NCBI RefSeq assembly: GCF_035582795.1
Contig: NC_134366.1
Span: 4,012,828-4,076,827, forward strand
Direction of reading: 5' to 3'
DNA length: 64,000 bases
Origin: Mycteria americana
Taxonomy: Eukaryota; Chordata; Aves; Ciconiiformes; Ciconiidae
The notes under the pieces were generated by a model, which did not search any database, was not told where the DNA came from, and was given only the letters and a program-made list of their open reading frames with translations. This document shows, in pieces, positions 25,861-39,355 of this stretch. The position numbers were made by a program, and so were the translations under genes. Positions within the stretch are counted from its first letter, which is position 1. Every line of letters begins with the position of its first letter.

Positions 25861-28800
25861 CCTTCACTCCTCAGCAGCCAAACAAATGCAATCAGTTATT
25901 CACACAAGTCCTAATAACCAATCCAGCTGGTGAAAGCCAAAGCTTTCCTCTGAGATGGGGGAGCTGGTGAGAGCCCAGAAGTGAGGCGTACTCTATAATT
26001 TTGATTCTAAGCTTTATCCTTGCCCAGCTCTGGCCACAATGACAGTAATCCTCTCAGAAACTGCTGGTGCCTGGCCAGTAATGGAAGCAGGAAAGGAGAA
26101 CACCATCCAGTCTTCTCCCCCAGATCAGATAAATGACTGTGATTATAAATAACCTTCTAATTTACAAACAGATCCTTGGAAATGTGACTGTCGTGAACCA
26201 AGAAAGGGGTGAGTTCAGACTCAGCCAAGAGGACAAGGCCAGGCAGGCTTGGCAGCGGGAGGACCAGGCTGAGTAACTTGCGCTCGTGCTTACTGCTGTC
26301 TCAGGGAGAGCTCTGCGAGCTGTGAGATGTGTATGGACCTTCTCCCATCGTAGACCAACATGTTTGGCTTTTTCTCAAAAGGCAAAGAGCCTTGCTGGAA
26401 TAGCTCCCAAGGGGCCCTCCATTTAGACTCCTATCTATGAATTAAATGGGACACAAGGAGAGAGGGCTGGAGTTTAGCAGAGAACTAGATCACACAGGCG
26501 CTGACTTGGTGGGAAATACATGATGGAATACGATGAAAAGCTGTACCCAGTCCAAACCAGAAATCACATTACACGCATAAATTTATTACACGTAATAAAT
26601 TTCTTCATCACTGCAGACTGAAGCCATGTTTCTATCAGATCCCCATATTTTTTAGCTGGGAGCAGATAGGATGTAATGAAATATTATGGCTTCTAACTGC
26701 TTTGTGCCAAAGAGCTCAGAGTTAAGTGGTTGATAAGGAACAGCCATTGATTAGGCATCCCAGTGAAGTAAATCTGTAAGGGTTGGGGGAGGCAGATTCC
26801 TGGCAGCAGTGGCCAACTCAGTATTGGGGTCTTGCTGCCAGTATTTTCCTTCCTTTGTGAAATAAGATTCACATGTGGATTGAGGTAAAAAGTGATAATG
26901 GGGTGCAAGAAGTTGTCAGGACCTGCCAGAAGGAAGGGAAAGATACACAAATATGTGGGTGTTGGTATGACATGGTTCTACCCTAGTTTTCTTCACATCA
27001 CATACAGGCATCACTGCTTTAAAAGCCACTGCCCAGCTCCCACCCACACCTCTCAGTTTCTAAGGACTTTTGTGTCACCTGCTGCAAAAGTGGAGAACTC
27101 TCCAGAGCTAATGATGTGCTTGCAGTGCTCACTCATGTGACAGCTTGGCTGGAGACCCCACTTCGAATCTCCTTTCTCCTTGATTTGGAGCTGATATTAA
27201 GTGACAAGACTCCTGTTTGTCACCCAAGACGTCTAACTATTGAGGTATTGAAGATTTGAGCTGAAGTAATTGTCCTCTTAATGTCTGGACAACAAAGTGT
27301 GCTTTAGAGTGTCTTGCTCTTGGTTCCCCAACAAGCACACCAACCTTCAGGCTTACAAGTCAGATGTTGTTTTCCTTTCTTTCCCTCCCTCTGTCCCAGT
27401 CAATGTGCAATAATTATGAAGAGTTGCTCTGAAAACCAAGAGCAGGAGTGATGTTGGCTGGTTTCAGCATGCCAAGTTAGTTCCTGTACTCTTAGGCTGT
27501 GTGTGATAAGGGTTCAAAGGCTTTGATCTCAACCGGGCAGGGTGGAGATATTTCCAAGGGGAGAGGTTCAATCAGTAGTGTGATGGGGCAGGGATGGACT
27601 CTAGGAGAGGGTTCATCACTGAGCATTGTAAGGGGGGACCTAATGCCATATACATAAAACTCTTGCCTTCTCTGGTCTTGGGCTGCAAGGCCAATTTGGT
27701 TCTGAGAATACCAGTATGTGGGAAATGGCTATTTTGAGATGACATTTTGACTTACCTGGCTTTGTTCATATGATCCAACAAAATGTTAAAAAAGCACAGG
27801 GAGTTATACCGGTAGGAATGATTCCTCTGCAAGCGTGCGTCAGCATTGGAAGAGGTTTTAAGGCTTTCAAAGTGTATGGTATTACAGCAGTGACGCAGTG
27901 CCTAGGCTCCTTGTGCCACACTCCCTTGTGATCCAGAGTCTTTCTGAACTTGTCTGAGGGCAGCCGGACTCTTTCTGTGGATTGCATTGAGTCACGGTTC
28001 AAACTTTATATCCCCAGTGGGAGGGAGTGAATGCAACTGGTTGCATGTGGAGTGAAGATAATTTAACCACTAAAATTGATTCACTACATGGGAAATTACT
28101 TTAATGTCATGGAGATCACAAAAGTCCTCGTCCTGGCATTTTGCCATGGAAACCACAGGGGATCAAAGGAAAAGGATGCCATTGGCCATTTTTAATCACG
28201 GCTCTTTCTTATAGAGAATGATGTTTTTGCAGTCATGAAAGGCCGCTTCACCACTGAACTTACACAAAGAAGCTCTAAAAGCCAAGCTCAAAAATTTCCA
28301 GATATATGTGATCGCGTGTTCTATCAAATTCAGAATAATGGTGCGTGTCTAAGAAAAGCAATGCTATGCTCATTGTAAACCAGGAAGGATGGATCTTGCG
28401 CAGAGGACACACAGCAGGGATCAAAGATGGCTGTATTGATTTTTGCCTCAGACTTCTCAGGCGACCTTCATCAAAGCCACTTATACTAATTAATTTCTGG
28501 GCAGTGGTTGGAGTTCCTCATATGGAAGATATTTTTTGGCAGTATGTGATTATCGTCACGTCTATAGACACAGAATAAATGCAATTTATTCCTCAGCCTT
28601 TGTAACCTGTTTTTCTGATTTCTGATTTAATCCACAGAGGGATCCAGTGAAAGTCAGTATGCAACAGCTTTGCTTCTCAGAATGGCCCAGAGCATTAGAC
28701 CCTTTGCTTTTAAATGAAAATGGTTAATCCACGCAGAAAGGAGGGACATATATAGCGAAGACTTGTCATCCCTAGTTGTAGATATGGCCTTTATCGGTAG

Positions 28801-31800
28801 TGTGAACAGTGAGTGTAAATCAGCTTAAAAAGGGGGTGAGCTGTGGAACTGGCCCTATGGACAAGGAAAAGCTCATTGACCTCTCACTGTGATCTATTTT
28901 CACTGCCTAATATTCATGTGCATTAAAGAACGTGTCTTTTATATAAATAATTACTGTTCACTTGTAGTTGCCTGCTAGGCATTTATCCAACACAGAGGAA
29001 GGCTCATGCTTTATTCTGAGCGATAAAGACCTGAAAAGACAGCCCTACTGAACTGGTCACCCAGCAAAGATGAAACACAGACATGATGCAGGGGCAGATG
29101 CAGCATTTGGGAAAGCTGGAGGAAGCTGCAAAGCTAAGATCACCGTACGAGGCTCAGGAGGTATCTGGTCACCTGGCAGGGTGGGAAAGCTGCCGGGGAT
29201 GAGCACGCAGTCCTCGCAGGCTGAGCACTACTGCCGTGTCTGCTGCTCCGGGGACCAGTGTACAAGATGCCAGCGCTTGGCATGCACAGTGTGTCAAGGA
29301 GGCAGAGACAGACCCGAGCTTTGCAGTATCACCAGCTTCATGCAGGGGCAGTGGAAATGGAGAGGAAGAGTGTTAAGTCTCATTAGCCCTACTGGGCAAT
29401 TCTGTGCCTCAAAGAAGTGTTAATTTAAATGGCTTGCTAATGATTTGGAATCAACTAGCAGAGATTTGGAGGCTTTGCAAACTCCATGTTCAAACGCCAG
29501 TCTATTTCTTTCCATGGAGAGAGCTACTTTCAGCCCAGAGAGTATGTGAAGCAATTTAAGTAGACAAATTTGTACTCCACATTGAACAGATCCAATGAAC
29601 TCTGCATTTCCGAAAATCAAGGAGCTTGACTTTTGAGGTGGATAAACAAAACATTCAGAGGACTAACTTAACCTATGTCCCAAAGGCAAACTAAAGTAAC
29701 AACCAAGCAGCAGGATGCTTAACCCCAGACCCAGCTGTTGTGCTTCCCTTTACACCTGCAAGTCGTTAATTACCCACTCGTATAATTATTGCTACAGTCA
29801 GACATATTGTGTTTGTATATGCATGTACGGTGACGGTGTGCATGTACAGGACTGAGGTGGATGGGTTGAAGGTCTAGTTGTAAGACCTGCAGGCAGGATG
29901 TTCTCATGATGCTCAGATTCTGAATTTAAACCACCAGCGCTGTGGAATCATCTGGTTGTGACAAGCCCAAATCAAACCACAGCCTTGAGCTGGAAACTGC
30001 ATTTTAAGATGCCCTTGGTCATTATATATGCCAAATGTTGCAGAAACTACTGGATGGCAGCTCTCTTGTGCATCTCATGGGTAAAGTGTTTTGGTTTCTC
30101 GCAGTGGTGTGGGGTTTTTGCAGGTGGAATGGACCCATCGTGTCTGCTCTCAAAAAGCTGCTCACAGGTTCTCCTACCATGTGGCCTGAATGACTGGCAG
30201 TCTGAGTGTGTTCAGTCCTGAAGGGAATGAGAACAAACATTTTTTTTTCCCATATTTTGGGGTTTTCCTGTTCTTGGAGGGTGGTTATGAACTGCTGATG
30301 AACTGTGATGTAAAAGACAGATCTTAGCTTTGGTCTGTCCACCCAGGGTACTGGGGGAATTCTCATGGGGATGAATTTGAATGGCACAGTATAGGGAGAC
30401 AGTTGGAGGGTATTCCAGCATCCAACCCTACACTTGTAACAATCAATACATGTATATGTGTGTGCATGGGTGTATGTACCTACAAACACAGGAATCATTT
30501 AACATCTCTTGATCGTGGCAAAAGAACCATAATGTGTTTGTAATTGCATGATTATTACCTCCATGCATGAGTCCTACCTCCAAAAGACATTGCATCCAGC
30601 CACCTAGCTCATGCAGTGGTGTTGCCTTCATCGAGGTGGTTTTGGGGATCACTCATGCTGGGGCTGGTACTGATTCTTCTGCTGACACAGATGTTCTCCA
30701 AGAAGGTCTCCTATTTTGAGAGTGATTTGGTCTATCTGGCTAACCTTACTCAGTATGAGATCATTATGCCTAACGCTAGGCAAGCACTTTACCATGTCAC
30801 TACCTCCTTCTTAGCTTTTCCTCCTCTGTGTGTCTTCAGGACTGAGAAAAATAAATTAACATATCAGGTGGCCCATCTTAGACACAACGTCTTCACAATG
30901 GTTTTATTGCTTGTTTTCAGCAGTGTCAACCACAGAGAAGAACCTCCTCTGAAGCAAGGAGATGAACCAAATACAAAGGAAAAAAATAGCCAATTCATTG
31001 CATATGTACAGAGTCAGAACAAAATAAATAACATCGGGCAAAAGGCCATGAAACAAGGCGGAGATTTCACCTGTGCTGAGCAAGCAGGCCTGTTCTCGCT
31101 GGCATGAAGAATACATCACAAGCACCGAGGTACATAAAAGTCCACAGAGACAGTGATTCTCTGTTCACAGCCAGTTTTCATCGCTCTTTGCTGTCAAAGC
31201 CTATTTACAGGAGGGCAGAGCAGAGGTGCTTAGTTTGAGTGAGAAGAGTGAGTTGGCACCAGCTACTGAACAACAGCTTGAGGTGTTTGAAACAGAGTCT
31301 GAAAAATGCACTTTTGTATTCAAAAGTGCCTTTTCGAACTTAATTTATCATCATCAGAGTATCAAAAATGTGTGGTTTTTTTTTTTTTTAAATGTGCTAT
31401 TCCAATTTCCTCTATGTACAAATTTACAATATCCACAAAACTGGGGTATAAAACACTAGTGCTCTGCTGATGCCAATTTGCGTGTCCTAAAGGCCTGGCC
31501 CTCAGAACCCAAATGGGCATTATTTCCCATACAGACCTGTTACGTAGTTTCCAGTCCCAATGTTTGTCTTCTTCCCTGTGATTTCACAGTATGCTAGAAA
31601 TAACCAGGGTTTCCAACCCAGGGCTCTTCAGTATATAGCGCAACACCATGCGAGCAAACAAGAATTTAGGATGTTCAGGCAGTAGGAGGTGGAAGAGACG
31701 GTCCGTGGGCCCAGGAAACTCCTAATTCCTAAAAGCCGTAGTTTACAACTGTGCAGATCTCCAGGGGAAATAACAAGATCAGTCATTGTAATTATACCTC

Positions 31801-31939
31801 ATCAGACTGGTATGCAAATACTGGATTTGGAGACAGGGTGAAAAGTTGACTGACTGAAAGAAAATGGATTGAAATCCATGCTGTTCTGGATTTTGGGACA
31901 TCTGACTCCATGTACCAGTCTGGGACTTAATTCTTTTCC

Positions 31940-32020
31940 CTGTTACACCAGTTTAGTTCCAGAATGATACCAGCAGAGTCATTCCAGATTGATATGGGTA
32001 TATGAGGCCAAGAGCTTGGC
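31940..32020. repeat. old sauropsid-type 'ttacaccagt' repeat, copy A
   Basis: Contains gttacaccagtttagttcca, then agcagagtcattccagattg and atgaggccaagagcttggcc. The order matches an old reptile and bird repeat with ttacaccagtgtaa, gagttactccagattta and cagaatttggcc phrases. I know it as common but cannot name it securely. Another copy is at 33439-33515. Confidence 0.45.
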
Positions 32021-32935
32021 CTCCTGCTCTTTGAGGGTCATCTACAATCAAGAAGCATTATGGTCCTTGCCACCATAAGCATTGGTGTACGAAAAGTGCA
32101 AAGTTGCATTGTGAGTCAGGGAGCTCAGGACTGCAGTCCTTGTCTCCAAGATTTTGGCACATTCATTGGTGCAGAGATGCCCTGGGAGGAAGCACAGGGC
32201 TGTGCCTGGGCTGTGTCAACACCCCAGTCAAGATCCTTCCTTCAGCTAAACGCCCCACCTGAAAGCAGAGAGGCTGGGACACAGCGGGGAGGAAGCACAT
32301 TTTACATGGGCTTTGGCGTTAAACCTAGATTCATCTTCCAGAGAAGAAACATTGCTTCTCGGTCTCCTTGGCTTCTGATACCACATGGATTTCTATAGGC
32401 CATTTATCAAACCAAGCTGAACTTGTGCGGACAGAATAAAATAAGCTTCACAAAGACACATATTGGCATTTCCAAGTTTGAGAGATTCCCTTTTAGTCTG
32501 AAAATATTTCATATTTCCTGCAGAAACCCACTGGGTTTTGCCTTATTTAAACACTGTGGTGAAGGTGGAAGGAACGGAGACAAAATAATCCCACCAAAAC
32601 CCTTTAATCCCTGCCATGGAGCCAAGCGATGTTCACTCCTGAGCTTTCTTGGGAACTTCACTTTGCTTTTTAAAAACCACTGGCAGTCTTTCATTAATCA
32701 GCAGGTGCATCTCTCTCTGAAAGTATTTCCGTCCGATTGGAGCAGAGATTTGGTTTCAATCCCTTCGCTCGCATAGCCCTGTGACAGACACCACCCTGCC
32801 TCATTGCTTCTGAGCTGAACGGGAACCAAGCGGGATATCGAGAAAGAATTAAATCTGCTGATTAGTTAATTTACAAAACATTTTTTCTCCAGTAACACCT
32901 TCCTTGACAAAAATATAACTTCTCCCTAGGCAAAA

Positions 32936-32974
32936 AATTAAATTAAATTAAAATAAAATAAAATAAAATAAAAT
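32936..32974. repeat. composite pentanucleotide repeat (AATTA)n(AAATA)n
   Basis: Three AATTA-type units pass into about five AAATA units. It is the reverse complement of the same two-motif composition seen in the much longer tract at 53484-53606. Confidence 0.9.
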
Positions 32975-33438
32975 ATTCAGGTGTTTCATCTCCTGGGCTT
33001 TCTTGGGATCCCTTTTTCATGCCATAACTGCAGTAATCACGCTGCTGCATATACACCTCTGATTTTAAAAACTAGTTTCAAGTTAACGCCCTGAAATTCT
33101 GCAACAGCCTAGAATTTCTTTACTGCTCTTTTTTAAACCTTAAACATGGTCATATTCTCATTTCTTGCTGCTTATGAGAGGGCCACAGAGCAATATAGGT
33201 CCCAGCTGAATAGAAATATCTACAGTCTAATGTTAGCATTGAACCTTGTACCTCTCTAGACCTTGAGACAATAATTTATTTTTTATATTTTAATTGTTCC
33301 ATACTTATTAATAATTGTTTAATAGTTTAATCACTGAAATATAGAGTGACTAATTAACAGGAGGGGCTTGATCTCTCACTGGTATAAAAAGGGAGTAAAC
33401 AGTTCCAGGCTGAAGATAAAGGGATTATTCTAAAGGTA

Positions 33439-33515
33439 AATTCCAGTTTAATGCTGGTGTAATTCAGAAGTCACTGTAGTGAACTGATTGGTGCAAGTGG
33501 GATCAGAATTTGGTC
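33439..33515. repeat. old sauropsid-type 'ttacaccagt' repeat, copy B
   Basis: The segment gctggtgtaattcagaagtc followed by ggtgcaagtgggatcagaat and ttggtct follows the same pattern as copy A and fits the recalled phrases gtgtaaattcagagtaactc and gtaagtgagatcagaatttggcc closely. Likely an old interspersed repeat. Confidence 0.5.
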
Positions 33516-36500
33516 TGATTTCTGTAAAGAGTTTCGGAGTCCAAATTCATGATCCTCAAACATATCTAAAAGCCTGTCACATCCAGGTATGCCTCTTAAT
33601 CTTATTTTGCAGCAAATTAACACAGTTGTTTGCACTGGAGCCATTCCTGCCTTACACCAGGGTTAAGGGGGTCAGACTGGTGCTTCGTGAGCAACAGCAG
33701 CAGTCCTGAGCACTGTACGGTGTATTCGGCACGGGTTCAGGACAATGCAGTTTGGGTTGTCATTTGGGGTTGCAGTGAGGTCCTTGAACTCCATTTTATT
33801 GATAAGTTGGATGAAAAACAGAGTAGAGGAGGCCAAGTTAGCGGGCCAAATTCCTGCACTAAGCCACTTAAATGAGAGCCTGATCCGAATGTCATCGTTC
33901 ACTTGATTGCTCATATCCCCAGAGTGACAAGCTCCGATTTCACCACTGACGACTCTGTTCTCCTGAAATATGAGGCCAACACAGCTGGGCTGGCAGCTCT
34001 GCACTGCCTGCATCGCTAATATTGCCATGCCTGTCACAGCAGGTATATTCAGCACATTCATTTAATCTCTCAAACACCCTTGACAGCATAATGGCGATGT
34101 GGCTGGATGTTTGGCGATGAAATAATTGCAAGTAGGATGCCTGGGGTTACTGTTCTTGGCACGTTAATGTAGTCAACATTTTTCGAAGGAGCCCCTCGGT
34201 TTAAGTCACATCCTATCTTCAGCCTCCTGTGCAGAATAACCTGGTGGTGCAGCTCCAGGGCTGCAGAAGGCCCTGTGGCATGGGTAACTAACCAGCCAAA
34301 TTCTTCCCTGTCACGTCTCTAAAAGGCAAGCCCATTCCTGCTGCCTTTGGCATATGGTTGATGCTGGCACAGGTTAGCACAGGGCTGAAACGGAAGAGAA
34401 GCTGTAAATACAAAACAGAAGGTCCTCCTGCAAATGGAGTTACAAGGACAGGGAGACAAAGAGGAAGGTGAAGAACAAGAGTGAAAATGCACAAGGTGTC
34501 TCACTGCTCATGGCTCACAGACATGGACCTTCTACCCCAGCAAGGTTGCCTAAAACAGATGGGAAGGGTTTCCCTCACATCTCGCAAATGAGGTTGCTGG
34601 TAATGGTGTGTCACTTATGCTCAACAGCTCTGTGTTCAAACTCCTCCTCTGCTTGTTTGGGACCTGGGATTCAAGTTCACATCTTAGGCACCTCAGTGAT
34701 ACAATAACAAGATTGGGCAGTGCTCCTCTGCAGCCCACCAATTTTGCTAGGCATAAATAGGTAGCATGACAGATGAAGAGGGTGAATGACTTTGCAGCTT
34801 AATGAATCAAATCTTTCCCAGCCTGATGTTGCTTCCAAATTCTGAACCAGTGAGAGGAAGCATTTTACACCAAGTGGAACAACTTGGAAGCTGAGAAAGA
34901 GCTTTCCCTTGCTTCTTCTGGGCTTATTTGCAGCTAGCCATTCACCTGGTGAAACGCGGAGCTGGGTCAAATCCTTGCTTTGAACCAGGCACAGGAGAAG
35001 ATACTGGTGGGACTTCTCCAGCATCTTCTGTGCAAGTCCTAATCCAGGTCTGAAAGCACTCACCAGAGCAGCACCAGCACCAAACACAAAGAGGGTCCTT
35101 GCCTCTGAGAACCTCATGGGAGTTTCAATGGGGACCTTGTTCCTGGGGTGTCAGGGCATAAGGGCTTCATGCAAGCAACATGGGGAAATTTTAAGCATCC
35201 TCTTGGTTTCTCTGGATTTTGGGAATTAGAGAGCTGCTAAGAGAGGATTTTGATGATCTTATGGCACGTCAGTGTTGGATTCTAACTGCTAATGATGTGG
35301 TTTCAGTGTAACACAGCCATAAGAAAGATGGCTTGCACCTAGCTATCCTGGGGTCTCATCAGCACTTTAATTCCAGGACCATGGAGCTCATTATGACTAC
35401 CTTCACAAACATCTACCTATCCCTTTAGGTTTTGCAGGCTGGGTAGCCATGGCTACTCTGTGACAGCATCTGAGCTGGCTCACTGGAAACTCATGAGTGC
35501 ACGTCTACCCTTCAGGGCAGTTGTATCAGAGTATCTCATGCCCCTTACTGACTTCAGCCCTCTATGCTGTTCTCACTCCTGCATATGGAGAAATACTTTG
35601 GAAGCACCGAGCTCAGATGATAACAGGTATAGCTCTGGGGAGGGTTACAGCATGGAACAACCACCCTCTCAGAACTGAGAAAAGAACTGGATGTCCAGAT
35701 CTGCACCTCTCCTCCTGGGCTCAGTGTGGTTTGTTGGCAGTGAATCCCAGATGCTTAAAGCAAGGAAACAAGCAAGCAAAACAAACCCCAAACCCACCAA
35801 GTTAAAGATGCTCCCCTTCAATGAACTACACTTCATTTTGAAGAAAAAGAAGTCCAGGTGCTAACAGCACCTGGTAGATAAGTCCAGATCTCCGAACTCT
35901 GAAAGAGCAGCCCGCCTTCCTTTCCATGTACATGCATTGGTGACCCAGACTCTCTTCACGAGGACAGTGCTATGACGTGTTATAGGATGTCAGCAGCCCG
36001 ATTACTAAGCGTACACATGAGCTGAGCGGGGATTTCCCACCCCCAGTGTAAAACTGGTGCAACCCCATTTGATGCAGTTGGGTGGGACACAAACAGGAGC
36101 ACCCGCATCTTTGTGTTGTCTATCTTCTGACTGAGAATTGCAGGGATTGTCTCAAATCCAGTGCCTGGGATCGCGAGCTGCATGTGATGCCTTGTGAGCC
36201 ACCAGCCAGGCATGTCTGAGCAGGATTTGGTTTCACGCCACTCCTTTGCCCCTCCACCAAGAAAAGAAAAGAAAAAAATCACTATTCCCTTGGTTTTAAC
36301 AGGATCTATGTGCATTCTTCAAATAGGGATTGCCCCTACATGGAAACTAACAGGCCTTCAGAAAAGAGGTAAAATACACACGCACGTCTTAAAGATCTAA
36401 CAATGCCTTCATCATAGGATGAAAGCTCCCCGTAAAAGCTGAAGAAGAAATCAATTTAATAGCTCCTTCACTCTTTCCTGACTCCTAGAGTGCCAGTTAC

Positions 36501-37632
36501 GTGCTGAGACAACCTTGTTCTGATGAAAGCAATTTTGCTTGCTGCTGTGATGCTAATTTTTGCATCTGGAGAGTGACTCCTTATGGCGGGTCTGATTCAA
36601 TTAAGGATTACAGGGTTCTACATCTCCCTTTCCTGGCAGTGTGTGCTAAGCAAGTGCAAATGAACTACAGACCAATTGTTTTCCCCTGATCCCTAATGAT
36701 CCTGGGTGCATTAATGCACCAAGATCTACGGGTGAACTTAAAAAGAATGAAAAACACAGCCGTGCTCTGCTTTTGGCATCTGTACCTGGTTTTTATACAT
36801 GCAAATCGAGTTTCCTGTTCACTGAAAACAACCAAACAAAACACGATGTCATGAACATAGTGCAGAGAAGGGCATTCTCGCTGTTCCTTCTCAGTGACCT
36901 GCTTTTCCAGAAGGCACCCAAGGGTGCTTGGAAAGCTTTTGCTTACAAGGATGGTGGCCCATTAGCAGAACACACCACAGCACTGGGACTTCTTCCGAGG
37001 GGCTTTCCTGGTGCTGCAGCTTCGTCTTCACATGTGTAAAACGCAGAGGCAGGGGCCATGCGCTGGCCTCTCCCCTTCCTGCTCATGTTCCTCCTGTCCC
37101 TTCTCCCCGTGTCCCTGCCTGTCTTTGGTGCCTTATCACCACCTCTTATCAATGGGACTTTTGGCACATTCATATGTTTGGCATTTTTTTTCCTGCTTCT
37201 TGCCTCCCTCTCTCCTTTACTGGCTCATTTTTTAAAAAGTGCAATTTATCTGTTTCAGAGATGCTGGTTCTGGTAAAGCCACCAAGGACGCAGGCTCTCC
37301 CTCCCTTACCCCCCATACTTCATTATTTATGACACATCAGGATCTCCCAGGCTCTCCGCAAGTGACTGAGACCCTTACTCATAGTTATCAACCCTGAGGG
37401 TTTGAAACTTGGGAGTGAAAGGTCTGAAAAGGGAGAGAAAAAGTAGCGCTCTCCCTCTTGGCTTGTCTGATCTTGTTCTGATGCCAGTGGCTTTTCCAGT
37501 TTTGTGTCCTCTGTTGGCTCATGTGGAGCATGTCATTTCACAAGGGTTTGTCATCGTATCGCTGATTCCTGGGGATCCTTCTGTCTCTCAGTTTCTCTCT
37601 TGGATGCTCAGTGCTCGGAGAGCCTCTCCCCA
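33516..37632. other. VIPR1: VIPR1 3' UTR of undefined length, then gene-free DNA
   Basis: On the minus strand the VIPR1 3' UTR must begin at 37632 and run to lower positions. By eye there is no AATAAA on that strand between 37632 and 36001. The nearest variants are a CATAAA (plus tttatg at 37326-37331) and an ATTAAA (plus tttaat at 36455-36460), so the cleavage site is undetermined. No other coding exon was recognised here. Confidence 0.5.
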
Positions 37633-37824
37633 TCACACCAGAGAGAATTCGGCCTGGAAGCCAGAGCACCGGCGTGTCTTTGGTGAGCACTTGGTCAGCA
37701 TGGAGATCTGGGTGCTGAAGTTGGTGCCATTGCTGCCTAAGGAAGGGTGGTGATACTTCATGTCCGAGCCCAGGAACCGCTCCAGATGCCACCTCCGCCA
37801 CTTTCGCTTGAGCTCAGCTTGGAC
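37633..37824 (-). CDS. VIPR1: VIPR1 last coding exon, helix 8 and cytoplasmic tail (likely exon 13)
   Basis: This exon encodes VQAELKRKWRRWHLERFLGS and the rest of a 63-residue tail ending FQAEFSLV, followed by TGA (37633-37635). The basic VQAEL-RKWRRWHL stretch is the membrane-associated helix 8 of VPAC1. The serine/threonine-rich tail is where desensitisation phosphorylation would be expected, and the final S-L-V fits a class I PDZ-binding end. It begins in phase 0 after an acctag acceptor. The tail identifies the gene as VIPR1 rather than VIPR2 or SCTR. The NGT in the tail faces the cytoplasm, so it is not a glycosylation site. The 3' UTR continues toward lower coordinates; its end is not defined. 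Confidence 0.97.
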   Translation of the reverse strand, partial: VQAELKRKWRRWHLERFLGSDMKYHHPSLGSNGTNFSTQISMLTKCSPKTRRCSGFQAEFSLV

Positions 37825-39355
37825 CTAGGTGGTGGGAAGACAAGCAAATCAGCAGAGGGAAGCATTTTCCAATGCTCTGACTTGATTGTGTGAGTAGCAA
37901 TGGGTGACCCACCTACCAAGGGGCCAGAAATTATTTTATAAAGGTCACTAAACTCAACCTGGCCAGAACTTTTAGCCACATAGTAGAGAGGTCACACCCC
38001 AGCCAGTGAACTACTAGAGCAGAAACCCCTGAGCTTCAGCAGAAAGGTGAGCAAAGGGAATTGCTTATCTGATACAGTGAAGGTGCCAGACCACTTAACT
38101 TTAATGGCAACATATTCTATGCTTTGTGAGTATAATTAAGATTTTTTTTTCACTGCCCTGTTTTTGCCCAAATACAAATGATTTAGCTATAGCTTGTTTG
38201 TAAAGCTGTCAATACAGCTGTGCTTTTTTGATAGAAGCTACTTGTTCCTGCTCAGGGAGTTTACATACATCGTCTAGTTTACACTGTCCAGATTCAAATC
38301 CTGAACAAGTCTGGCCACCATCCCTGTCCCCTCCTGCAGCCTTCCAGTGCAAATTTTTAGATAACAGTATGAATTAGATAAAACAGCTGTGTCTGAGGAT
38401 CTCTGGGATCAGCAAGCACAGGAATAGTACAACACCAGAGTGCAAACCCCGGGACTGGAAACGTGGGAAAGGCAAGGTCAATGCCTGTAAGGTAGAAGCA
38501 TGTTTACCTGGCACTGGTCTGTGCCTAACAAGTCACGTCAATGCCTATAATGGTTTTGGATCATTATAAGTTTGTGTGGTTCTGTCCTATTCCGTGCAGG
38601 CTTACTGGCAAAGGTCTCTGCTGGAGCTGGGCTATCTGCCCTGCATGCCACTGCATGATGTACACATGGCGTGAGCATGACTGAAAGCAGCATCAGAGCT
38701 GTAAGAGAGCAAATTGTCATTCTGGACACTCTTCCTCTCCCCAGGAACCTGGAACACAAACCCAGATCACAGCTGCTTCTTTCTTGTCTGTGCTCAGTTT
38801 ATTGAGCTGAAAGTGCTCCAGCTGACAGCAGCTCCAAGTTTTTATCTGGTCACACCTACTTGGTAGCCTCCGCAATATGGATTTAATCAGTCTCAGCTGA
38901 ATTTCTTATGGGCAGATGCAGCATGGTACAAAAATATCACTGCACTAACAAGCCTCCATCTTGGCAGCGGGCTTGATTCTGTGTAGGATTCATTGAGGTG
39001 CTAAGCATGAGTAGGGCTTAGAAGATGGGCTTTATCCTTCCCTGCTGAAGGTGGTCCCTTCGGATCAGGGTTTATGCAAGGTCGTATGGGAGTTCCGCTG
39101 ATGCTGTCTCATGAGCAAAGGAAGGACTCGGCAGCAGAAATATTACAGTCCACACAAAAGTCCTAATATGTTTATTAATTGTGCTGGAAACTGTCAGGCA
39201 AATGGTTGAGCTGTTTTTCTGGAGTGAGCAATTTGACGTGGAAGCTTCCCGCCAATATGGTAACATCAGGAATTGGACATTTCTCAATCCACTCTCCACA
39301 AGCATTCAGTTTGCCTTAGCTGGAAACATTAACCAAACAATATTGTTGATCTTAC
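37825..39355 (-). other. VIPR1: VIPR1 intron before the last exon (phase 0)
   Basis: 1531 bases from gtaaga to acctag. Part of 38.97-39.02 kb (gggcttgattctgtg and aggtgctaagca) resembles old interspersed repeat words, weakly. Nothing else recognised. Confidence 0.85.

Larger units (their letters stand above)
16335..31939. other. long gene-free stretch downstream of VIPR1
   Basis: No exon with a recognisable protein motif and splice sites was found on either strand. Apart from the CR1-like fragment at 17.3 kb and T-rich tracts (18177-18189, 18442-18457, 25.7-25.86 kb), it looks like ordinary diverged non-coding DNA. A short imperfect duplication sharing tggaaact and cacgtag lies at 24953-24984. 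The longest open frame, 163 codons at 30616-31107 plus, has no recognised family. Confidence 0.5.

Noticed and set aside
25676..25867. Frame with repeated NPMVYF peptide
   Set aside because: Explained by tandem T-rich DNA units read on the minus strand.
29070..29423. 117-codon plus-strand frame rich in cysteine near its middle
   Set aside because: The cysteines do not form a known zinc-binding spacing and there is no supporting exon structure.
36928..37332. 134-codon plus-strand frame just downstream of VIPR1
   Set aside because: Low-complexity Ser/Pro/Leu composition in a C-rich region, antisense to the presumed VIPR1 3' UTR, with other overlapping frames of similar length.
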